Source of the DNA: JANOYC01 sp031428675
GTDB taxonomy: Bacteria; Actinomycetota; Actinomycetes; Actinomycetales; Microbacteriaceae
Assembly (NCBI GenBank): GCA_031428675.1
Contig: JANOYC010000063.1
Coordinates: 1 to 20,453, forward strand
Length of the DNA: 20,453 nucleotides
Reading direction: 5' to 3'
The position numbers were made by a program, and so were the translations under genes. Below are positions 7,508 to 14,635 of the stretch, piece after piece; within the stretch, counting starts at the first letter, position 1; the number at the start of each line of letters is the position of its first letter. The notes beneath the pieces were generated by a model that searched no databases, had not been told where the DNA came from, and saw only the letters and a program-made list of their open reading frames with translations.

Positions 7508-7524
7508 GTGGCCATTGGGTCTAG

Positions 7525-7665
7525 CGTCGTGTCCGCGAGCGGCCGGTCGCGGAATGCGGCGACGTCCGCGTCGAGGTTGGCGCAGATTCGCGAGACCTCG
7601 GACTTGCTGATCCCGGTGTCGGCGCCGAGCGCCTTCACCAGATCGTCGACCTTGCGGGTGCTCCC
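7525..7665 (-). mobile_element. IS256-family transposase fragment
   Basis: One minus-strand frame encodes about 46 residues beginning GSTRKVDDLVKALGADTG and continuing ISKSEVSRICANLDADVAAF and RDRPLADT. This is the conserved stretch of IS256 (mutator-type) transposases that lies just ahead of the first catalytic Asp (normally followed by a FPYVFLDATY-like sequence). It is bounded by a TAA at 7669-7671 on its N-terminal side and by the HelD-like remnant on the other. The DDE residues and inverted repeats are absent, so it is inert. Its position suggests an insertion in the second HelD-like gene followed by deletion. Confidence 0.78.
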
Positions 7666-7696
7666 CAGTTATTGCCCATCCGTCGGAGTTTCGTCC

Positions 7697-8470
7697 CTAG
7701 AAGGTGATCTCGGTGGTGATGTCGATGTTGCTGATCGTGGTCACGACCCTCGTGAAGGATGCGGACCCGTCCCCCGCCTTCGGCACGCTGACTGCGAGGT
7801 TCAACGCGCTCCGCAAATTAGCGGACGACTCGCGAGTGCCGCTGAGGGTCATCTTGTAGCTGGCGATAGGGTTTGTGCCCGTCCGGAGTTCGATCAAGTA
7901 CCGCAGCTGCTGGTCGCTCATGAGGTTGCGAACGCGGAGGGACTCGAGGGCAGAATCGATGTCGGGCGCCGCACCGTCGAAGGTCATTTCACCGTGCAGC
8001 TTATTCGCGATCTTCTGCGTGACTTCTCGACTGACCTGTATGTCAGCCTTCGCTACGGGAGCCTTCGCCTTCGCTGTGGCGTTCCACGACGACTCGGCGT
8101 TGTCGACCTGTGCGTCAACAAAGCTGACCTTCGTCGCGCCGAGGTGCTTCGCCACATTCGCAAGTGCGTGGTACTTCGCCAACGCGAATGCTTCTAGTGC
8201 GAGGTCAGCCGGTTCGTAGGCGGCCGGCGTGTACGGGTTCTTCACGAGAAGTGAGCCAGGAGCCAGCTGTCCGGCGTCCAGAAGGAGCCGCCGGATGGAG
8301 GCGACCTCTGCCACATTCACTTCGGCCTTCGCCGAGTACGGGATCACCATTGCATCGAGATCGTCCAGAAGATCCACGGAATCGGGACTCTCCGAGATCT
8401 CACGGTAAAGGTGATCATCCACGACGAGAACCGACCGCGGCAGAGGTATCGCTTCAGAATCGTCATTCAT
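7697..8470 (-). CDS. Unknown protein, last gene of defence operon
   Basis: A 257-residue soluble-looking protein that I cannot assign. The N-terminal ~120 residues look alpha/beta (LPRSVLVVDDHLYREI, LDDLDAMVIPYSAKAEVNVA, LAPGSLLVKNPYTPAAY). The middle is helical (LALEAFALAKYHALANVAKHL). The C-terminal ~60 residues alternate in a beta pattern ending VVTTISNIDITTEITF. There is no signal peptide, membrane segment or recognisable catalytic motif. The ATG at 8470 was chosen because GGA precedes it by seven bases; a TTG at 8482 is the alternative. It follows the GTPase gene by 74 bases on the same strand and is probably its functional partner (effector or adaptor) by position only. A nearby IS256 remnant starts about 30 bases beyond its stop. 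Confidence 0.78.
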   Translation of the reverse strand: MNDDSEAIPLPRSVLVVDDHLYREISESPDSVDLLDDLDAMVIPYSAKAEVNVAEVASIRRLLLDAGQLAPGSLLVKNPYTPAAYEPADLALEAFALAKYHALANVAKHLGATKVSFVDAQVDNAESSWNATAKAKAPVAKADIQVSREVTQKIANKLHGEMTFDGAAPDIDSALESLRVRNLMSDQQLRYLIELRTGTNPIASYKMTLSGTRESSANLRSALNLAVSVPKAGDGSASFTRVVTTISNIDITTEITF

Positions 8471-8544
8471 TGCATCGTCCAATTGTCGAGGGCTCGGAGG
8501 GTGCGGATCGCGTCAGGAATTTCGTCATCGACGGGAGGCGGTCA

Positions 8545-9207
8545 TCAGAGGTGGCTCCCGAGGCGTCTGATCAGCCTGTTGGCGTCTTTGTCAGTCAGCA
8601 GGCTGCCCACGACGAGGTCGGCGTGATTGAGCTTGACCATTCCGAGTTTGATCGGAGACGCGGAACGCACCGCATCAACCAGCTTCCCAGATTCAGCCTC
8701 GAATTCAGGCGACATGTCGGCGTGAGTGCCGATCAGGACAATTCTTCGCCGCACTGACTTATCGGCGTCCATCCAACTCTTGAATCGGGCGAGATGACCT
8801 TTCACGCGATCCAGCGTGTCGGGATCGCCGGCCGCTACGAGGTCAGCGCGAAACAAGTACCAGACGTAGTGAGCTCCGGTGAAAGCGTCCTTCCAAGACT
8901 TGTAAGAGAGATCGACGTCGTTCGCGGCGAGGTCACGCGGCACGTCGAACTCGACGGACTTGCCGCGCACGTTCATCTGGAATCTCCCGGCCCACGAGTG
9001 ATCCAACGTGGTCAGCGCTCTGTCAGGAACAGTGGCGTCCCGCAGTGTTCGCAACAATGTCGTCTTGCCAACCTTCGCTCCGCCGAGGATGGCAACGCGT
9101 CGATTTTCAAGCTTCTTCGCTATCCGAGACAGCACCAGAGCGATCCCACCACCGATCACGGCAACCACCGCAACACCGACCGGCATTAGAAGCAGGGGAA
9201 GCGGCAC
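8545..9207 (-). CDS. Membrane-anchored Ras-like small GTPase
   Basis: Small GTP-binding protein of 220 residues, inferred to be a nucleotide-dependent switch on the inner face of the membrane. An N-terminal hydrophobic segment (about 1-28, ending VVAVIGGGIALVLS) is followed by basic residues, then the G domain. G1/P-loop is GGAKVGKTT at 42-50. The G3 region is EFDVPRD at 87-92, which lacks the usual DxxG glycine. G4 is GTHAD at 160-164, a THxD in place of NKxD as in Roc-type domains. The closing region VVGSLLTDKDAN may be the G5 position. The GTG start is supported by a strong ribosome binding site (AAAGGTGA, 9214-9221). The gene lies 110 bases after the HelD-like helicase and before an unknown protein. 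GTPase identity is firm; the role in defence is inferred from the operon. Confidence 0.85.
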   Translation of the reverse strand: MPLPLLLMPVGVAVVAVIGGGIALVLSRIAKKLENRRVAILGGAKVGKTTLLRTLRDATVPDRALTTLDHSWAGRFQMNVRGKSVEFDVPRDLAANDVDLSYKSWKDAFTGAHYVWYLFRADLVAAGDPDTLDRVKGHLARFKSWMDADKSVRRRIVLIGTHADMSPEFEAESGKLVDAVRSASPIKLGMVKLNHADLVVGSLLTDKDANRLIRRLGSHL

Positions 9208-9213
9208 GAGCGC

Positions 9214-9221
9214 TCACCTTT
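9214..9221 (-). promoter_or_regulatory. Ribosome binding site fixing GTG start of GTPase
   Basis: AAAGGTGA on the minus strand ends six bases before the GTG at 9207. The next in-frame ATG (9186) would remove part of the membrane segment and has no comparable site. Confidence 0.65.
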
Positions 9222-9317
9222 CTCGTTGAGTCGTAGCGGATTCATCGTTGATGTCGTCGAGGCGGACACTCTCGAGCGTAGTCGGGTCGTCATCAACCCC
9301 GGATGAGGCGAGCCCTG

Positions 9318-11315
9318 CTAATGGTGCGCCTTCATTCCTCGTGGGAGCGGCTTGTGATGCACGACGGTCAGCAATCGGTTGGCTCGCGTGAGAGCTGTGT
9401 AGAGCGTCCCCTGGCGTCCGACGTTCTCTGGGAAGTCGGCAGGTTCGACAACGACCACCCCATCGAACTCGAGCCCGCGTGCCCGCTCGGGAGGGAAGAG
9501 CTTCAGCATCCTGTCCCCGCTCCGCCACGTGAATGGGTCACCGAAGTCTGCCTTCCATGTCCGGCGCGTGAGCGCGCCGCGCACGGAGGTGGGCGCCATC
9601 GTGATGATCGCTAGCGTGCCGGCCCCGATGCGAGCCTGGAGTGCTTCCACAGCATTCATCGTCGTCTCACTGATATCGTTCGCGGACACCGCGCGCTCTA
9701 CCGAGGGCGCTTCGCCGTCCTGTTGCAGAGAGTAGAGCCCGCGTTCCTTGGGCGGGAGAAGCTGATGCGCAAATCGGATAATCTGTGCTGTTGAACGGTA
9801 GCCACGCTCGAGAACTAGGACCGGCGCCCTTCCGCGATCGTCCTCGATCCCGAACACCTCAGCGACGGCATCCCAGGACGAAAAGGTGTGGTCCGTGCGT
9901 CGCTGGTTCATATCGCCGAGAATCGTCCAACCGCCGATGTTTCCCAGCCGGCCAAGAACTTCCCACTCTATGGGGTGGATATCCTGCGCCTCGTCGACGA
10001 TAACGTGCCCAGGATTGGGCGCTCGAGCGGTACGGGCGCCGACGTACGCCATCAGGCCGCGATAAGAGCTGATCCTTCGCCTCTTCAGCTCGTCATAATG
10101 GTCGGGCAATTCCCTCAGGTAAGCAACCCACTCGCGCTCGAGCCCCTCCGCGGGTGGGTCCTGAAGGATCCATCGAAGCTCGGCATAGACATCACTCGAC
10201 CTCGGCTTCTCACCAACGACGTCGAGTTGTGAGCGCGCGCGAGTGTAGGCGACGTCGACGAGTCGCGCGAGTTCTGGACTCACGTCCTCCCAGACGAATG
10301 TGTCAGTCGGAACCTCCGAGCGGGGCAACTCGGCGAGATCTTCAAGGAGATTGGGGATGGCTCTCACCTCGCAACGCTTGTCGTCGCCGATGAGCTTTCG
10401 AAGTGCCCCTCGCACGTGCTCCACGTACTCCACCGTCGGCCCAAGAATCAGGACATGTCCCTTGGGTTTAGAACTCTCCGGCACGTCATCGCTTAGTAGA
10501 TATGCAGCACGATGAGCGGCGATGATCGTCTTGCCCGTTCCGGGATGACCTTGAAGCACATGACTCTCGGACGCGGGCCGAGTGATCGCTTCGTATTGAT
10601 CCGACTGTAGCGTCGCCAAAACAGCGGACATGGCAGTTGTCTTCGGCGTTGCAAGCTGCCGCCGCAGGAGATCCGGGGTGCGAAGCGGAGGACCGGGGAC
10701 GACCGGCGCGGTGGACTTACTCGGTGTGGGCAGGGACCTGGCGCAAACAGCAGCGGAAGGTGTCGTCGGGGGCGACTGGGACGCCGCGCCGAACACCGTT
10801 GACGACGAATCGTCGGCGGGCGCGGATAGCGCGGAAGATCGGGGAACTGGAGCTCGTGGAACCTGCAGCTTCTGTTTCGGAAAGAGGTCCGCCACGACGG
10901 CATTACCAACAGCTTCGTCTTCGAAATCGACGATGCGGCCGCCGCGATGAGCAAGCACGCGAACACCGATCACCTCGTCGCAAAGCTCGTGATGGTCATT
11001 CGCCTTCCTGTAATACGTGCAGGCGACTTTGGAAGTCCAACCATAGACCTGGTAGTCGCCACCGTCGTAGAAGGCCGTGCCAATGTAGAAATCTCGACCG
11101 CCGTCGAGCAACACACTCGGCCCAGCAAGGGCGACGCGTCCGACTAACTCCCCTTGGGTGGCAAGGTCGAGCTTCGTCGTTGAAGTGAAAGTGTTCTGCG
11201 TTTGTTGATTGATCAGGCTTTGGACTCGCTTCGCTTTGCTCGCCAATGCCTCGTTGTACTGACTCTCGATCGCGGCCTCGTCTGCAGCCACTCCGGCGTG
11301 ACTGACATCCGTCAT
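9318..11315 (-). CDS. HelD-like UvrD/Rep-family helicase
   Basis: A 665-residue superfamily 1 ATPase resembling HelD. The N-terminus has a coiled region and then a HelD-type block with DFYIGTAFYDGGDYQVYGWT and VACTYYR, corresponding to the YIGR...DWRAP...FY signature of HelD. A ~70-residue Pro/Ser/Thr-rich linker (about 152-222) precedes the motor. Motor motifs are LQSDQYEAI (Q-motif), GHPGTGKT at 256-263 (Walker A), VDEAQD (Walker B), GDMNQRRTDHTF (motif III), LERGYRST (IV), ARGLEFDGVVVVEP (V) and LYTALTRANRLLTVVH (VI), all apparently intact. HelD proteins clear stalled RNA polymerase; UvrD-like proteins in defence act as nucleic-acid translocases. Which applies here is unknown. The ATG at 11315 overlaps the stop of the SNF2 gene as ATGA, so it belongs to the restriction operon. 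A 3' remnant of a paralogue lies at 7226-7507. Confidence 0.88.
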   Translation of the reverse strand: MTDVSHAGVAADEAAIESQYNEALASKAKRVQSLINQQTQNTFTSTTKLDLATQGELVGRVALAGPSVLLDGGRDFYIGTAFYDGGDYQVYGWTSKVACTYYRKANDHHELCDEVIGVRVLAHRGGRIVDFEDEAVGNAVVADLFPKQKLQVPRAPVPRSSALSAPADDSSSTVFGAASQSPPTTPSAAVCARSLPTPSKSTAPVVPGPPLRTPDLLRRQLATPKTTAMSAVLATLQSDQYEAITRPASESHVLQGHPGTGKTIIAAHRAAYLLSDDVPESSKPKGHVLILGPTVEYVEHVRGALRKLIGDDKRCEVRAIPNLLEDLAELPRSEVPTDTFVWEDVSPELARLVDVAYTRARSQLDVVGEKPRSSDVYAELRWILQDPPAEGLEREWVAYLRELPDHYDELKRRRISSYRGLMAYVGARTARAPNPGHVIVDEAQDIHPIEWEVLGRLGNIGGWTILGDMNQRRTDHTFSSWDAVAEVFGIEDDRGRAPVLVLERGYRSTAQIIRFAHQLLPPKERGLYSLQQDGEAPSVERAVSANDISETTMNAVEALQARIGAGTLAIITMAPTSVRGALTRRTWKADFGDPFTWRSGDRMLKLFPPERARGLEFDGVVVVEPADFPENVGRQGTLYTALTRANRLLTVVHHKPLPRGMKAHH

Positions 11316-14300
11316 GCGACCACATCCAACACGCAGACGGCCAAGTAGCGCAGTGACACGGCGTTCGGCTTCTTCGCTTCCAGCTCCGCCATCAGCGTCT
11401 CGAACCGTTGCTGTTGTCGACGTCGTTGGCCTTCGACCATCCGCAGAACGTTGTGCCCGCGGTCCCGTTCCAACATCGTCCGCATGCGACGCTCGATGCC
11501 CCTCATCCGCCGAACATGCTGATCGGTGAGGACCGCGCGACGTGCCTCGGTGAGTGCGCCCTCTTCGATGTCTCGGCGATCCTGGACCTCGCGATGCCGC
11601 CGTTCAAGTTCGCGCTTGGCGCGGCGCGCTAGGCGAGGCAAGGCGGCGGCTTCGACCGCGCTGCCCTCCCGCAGCGTACCCCTGGCGAGTGCGGCCAGGA
11701 CAGCGTCAGCGGGAGCATCGCTCTCCGACATCCCGTCATTGTCGACGGACGCGCCCCAGATCTCATCGCCGCCTCGGCTCGCGTGTTCGGCGTGCGCGAG
11801 CACGACAAGGTAGCGCCCGGGCCGAACCTCATCGTTCGCGCGAATGCGGACAGAAGCGAATCGCGCGTGGCGGTGTCCTGGAACTTCGGTTGCAGCCATG
11901 ACGAGCGGGTGGTTCGCGGAGAGTAGGTCGATCTCGCTCGTGCGCGCGAGCTCCTGATCCAAGGACAGGTGGATGGAGACATGGTTCTGGAGGTCAGAGA
12001 TCAGGGTGCCCGTCTCGGCCCGAGTACGGCGCCCACGTTGGGTCAAATCGATGACACGTGCGGCCATAGCGGCGTTTCCCTGCACCTCGATCGTTCTGCC
12101 ATCCGCGCTCCAGCTGGCTGGGTCCCCTCCATCCGTCAGCGCCCAGTCGTCCAGCAGGTGAGCGAGCTCGACCTGCCCGAGATACCTACCACTAGCGATG
12201 AGTTCATCCTCGAGCCCAGCGACCTCGACGTCGTTTGAAATAATCAAGCCGGCGGCCGAGTCAGCGACCTGCCGGAGTCCCTGTCTTTGAGCTTCGATCG
12301 CGGTGAGGAACTGCCTCGCCTTCTCTTCCTGCTGCGCAGGCGTGAGCCGGAAATCCATTGCCGCGTGGAGCACGTCCATATGTTGCCCGATGATTGGCTC
12401 GAGCTCTCCGATGGATTGCTCGAAGATCGCGATTCGCTGCAGCACCCGGAACATGATTCGCGAGTCGATTGCCTCGTCGTTATAGAAGTTCCGGATGAGG
12501 ATCTTCTCTGATACCTGGCCGATGCGGTCGATGCGGCCAATGCGTTGCTCGATTTCCATTGGGTTCCACGGCAGGTCGTAATTGATGACCCCTGAACAGA
12601 ACTCGAAGTCAAGACCCTCAGAGGCAACTCGATTCGCGAAGAGAAAGTCATACGCGCCCGCGCGGAAGTCCTTCATGATCTTCCGACGCTGCTCGTGCTT
12701 GACGTCGCCGCTGAGCACAGCAATGCGGAAGCGGTCTTTGTACGCTTCCTGGAGATATTTCAGCGTGGCTTTCGACCACGTGAAGAGCAACGCCTGGCGG
12801 CCATGCCCGTGAAGGTCTTGAAGCACGTCACCCAGCGTCTCCAGCTTGGTGTCCGGTGTAGTGAGCACCGTGCGGGCTGCTGCGACAAGCTCCGGGTGCG
12901 GCTCCACCCAGTTCGCGCCACGTCCGTCCGATGAATCCCCAACCCAGACCTCCGGATCCGACCTGAGTACCTCACGCGCGGCAAGGTGGATGCTGGTGCT
13001 CGCCAGTCGTATCGGCATCTGCATCGAGAAATAGAGCGGCGTGTTGGCGAGGTCGGCTCGTTGCGCGCACCACTTGAGGTATTCGGCATAGAAGTCTGAC
13101 TCGGCCGGATTCCAGATTATCTGGATCCCCGGTTCGGCGTCGCGAATCGCCTTCTTCTCGTCGACCTCCGCCCGGCGCGTGCGGGTCACCGTGGTGGAGA
13201 GAGCGTTGAGCTCTGCGATGTGACGCCGAGCGTCGGCGACGTCGTTCGGGGCGAGCGGTGCGCGGCTCAGGATGTCTTTCAGTTCACCGAACTCCGGGCG
13301 GAGCGTAATCGCCTTCTCGAATACGAGGCCACGGAGGCTGCTGAGTACCTCATCAAAGTCGCGGCTGCGGACGTCTTGCCGCGTGAGCATGCGGCCGACC
13401 GCGTTGAGAACAGCATTCGGCTCAAGGCGTGCCTCTAGGCCGTCGATTGTGTCGAAGTCCGCCGGCTCAAGCAGGCCGAGGAGGTGGAGCAGGTCGGTCT
13501 GCCGCAGGTTGATCGGCGTCGCGGTGAGGAACACCATGTTCGATCCGATCGTCCACTCGGATAGTTGTGTGCCCAGCTGGTAGCTCTTGGTATCGCTATT
13601 GCGCATCGAGTGCGCTTCGTCCACGACGACGAGATCGAACTCCGGTGGATTGTCCTGCAACTCCTCGAGCGCGTCCCACGTACGCAGCGTCTCCAATGAG
13701 ACCACGTAGGCCTTCCGCCGGGGCACTCGACCCTCGCGGTGCTGCTCCAGAAATCGCTTCAGTTCATCCCGGTCGAGCTGAGTGACATCGAATCCGAATC
13801 GCTCCAGCATCTCGTCGCGCCATTTGTCGACAAGCACCGACGGACACACAATCAGAACTCGATCCGCTTCATGGCGGGCTTCGAGCTCCGTCCAGATGAG
13901 CCCGGCTTCGATCGTCTTGCCGAGGCCGACTTCGTCGGCGATGAGGATGCGGGCTTGGCCCGTCTGCAGAAGCTTGAGTACCGGCTTGAATTGGTATGGG
14001 CGAAAGACCGTTCGCGTCGCCCGGAACGAATAGATCGTGTCGGCGAAGCGCCCCCGGAGCTTGGTCCGGGTGAGGGTTGCTCCGAATCGCGCAGCGGACG
14101 AGCGCTCGCCTAGAACCCACTCGTCGGGTTGGTCGGAGACCTCGATCGGCGCGAGCTTCTGCTCGAGTTCGGAACGCAGCCCACCGTCTCCCCGCACGCG
14201 ATATGACCACGTACCGTGATCGAACGTCCGTGACCTGACCTCGACATCGGCACCTCCCGGCACTGTCAGCGCGCGGTCGCCGACTTTGAACTTGGGTGTG

Positions 14301-14635
14301 GGCACGGGTACGCCCATCTCCCATAGGTATTCACCCCACCGGAGCGCCTCAGCGAGAGGGTGATCGACGGAGTCGTCCCAGACATCGAGCTCAAGCTCGT
14401 CGGAGGTGCCCGTCGGGCCGGCGCCGACTTGCATCAGCAGTGGAAAGTCAATCCCATCGAACCAGTAGAGTCCGGCTGGTAGCTGCGCCTCGGACGCCGG
14501 GGCGGTTCGCACCGAGTCAACCGCATCGTAAAGTCCGTCAATCGGCTCATCGACGACAACCGCGCGCGTAAACCCGGCACGACCAATCACCGCGTCCAGA
14601 TCGTCAGGAATGGGGTGGTAACCGAGGCGAATCAT
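11312..14635 (-). CDS. SNF2-family helicase/translocase
   Basis: An 1107-residue SNF2-type superfamily 2 ATPase, predicted to translocate on double-stranded DNA. Residues 1-200 form an uncharacterised N-terminal region, including VPVPTPKFKVGDRALTVPGG, which looks like a small beta domain. The motor follows: Walker A EVGLGKT at 235-241, DEAH at 339-342, TATP at 371-374. The C-terminal lobe has FANRVASEGLDFEF and QRIGRIDRIGQ at 697-707. The last ~130 residues are strongly charged and helical (RMRGIERRMRTMLERDRGH), probably a coiled coil. Size and layout are like the large SNF2 helicases of composite restriction systems, for example DrmD of class 1 DISARM. I cannot confirm that subfamily by eye. 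Its ATG overlaps the stop of the PLD/SNF2 gene and its own stop overlaps the start of the HelD-like gene, both as ATGA. Confidence 0.9.
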   Translation of the reverse strand: MIRLGYHPIPDDLDAVIGRAGFTRAVVVDEPIDGLYDAVDSVRTAPASEAQLPAGLYWFDGIDFPLLMQVGAGPTGTSDELELDVWDDSVDHPLAEALRWGEYLWEMGVPVPTPKFKVGDRALTVPGGADVEVRSRTFDHGTWSYRVRGDGGLRSELEQKLAPIEVSDQPDEWVLGERSSAARFGATLTRTKLRGRFADTIYSFRATRTVFRPYQFKPVLKLLQTGQARILIADEVGLGKTIEAGLIWTELEARHEADRVLIVCPSVLVDKWRDEMLERFGFDVTQLDRDELKRFLEQHREGRVPRRKAYVVSLETLRTWDALEELQDNPPEFDLVVVDEAHSMRNSDTKSYQLGTQLSEWTIGSNMVFLTATPINLRQTDLLHLLGLLEPADFDTIDGLEARLEPNAVLNAVGRMLTRQDVRSRDFDEVLSSLRGLVFEKAITLRPEFGELKDILSRAPLAPNDVADARRHIAELNALSTTVTRTRRAEVDEKKAIRDAEPGIQIIWNPAESDFYAEYLKWCAQRADLANTPLYFSMQMPIRLASTSIHLAAREVLRSDPEVWVGDSSDGRGANWVEPHPELVAAARTVLTTPDTKLETLGDVLQDLHGHGRQALLFTWSKATLKYLQEAYKDRFRIAVLSGDVKHEQRRKIMKDFRAGAYDFLFANRVASEGLDFEFCSGVINYDLPWNPMEIEQRIGRIDRIGQVSEKILIRNFYNDEAIDSRIMFRVLQRIAIFEQSIGELEPIIGQHMDVLHAAMDFRLTPAQQEEKARQFLTAIEAQRQGLRQVADSAAGLIISNDVEVAGLEDELIASGRYLGQVELAHLLDDWALTDGGDPASWSADGRTIEVQGNAAMAARVIDLTQRGRRTRAETGTLISDLQNHVSIHLSLDQELARTSEIDLLSANHPLVMAATEVPGHRHARFASVRIRANDEVRPGRYLVVLAHAEHASRGGDEIWGASVDNDGMSESDAPADAVLAALARGTLREGSAVEAAALPRLARRAKRELERRHREVQDRRDIEEGALTEARRAVLTDQHVRRMRGIERRMRTMLERDRGHNVLRMVEGQRRRQQQRFETLMAELEAKKPNAVSLRYLAVCVLDVVA

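Noticed and set aside
9214..9317. Protein-like tail in another frame after the HelD-like stop, ending at the GTPase ribosome binding site
   Set aside because: Could hint at a C-terminal frameshift, but the second HelD-like copy stops at the same place, so the stop is natural.
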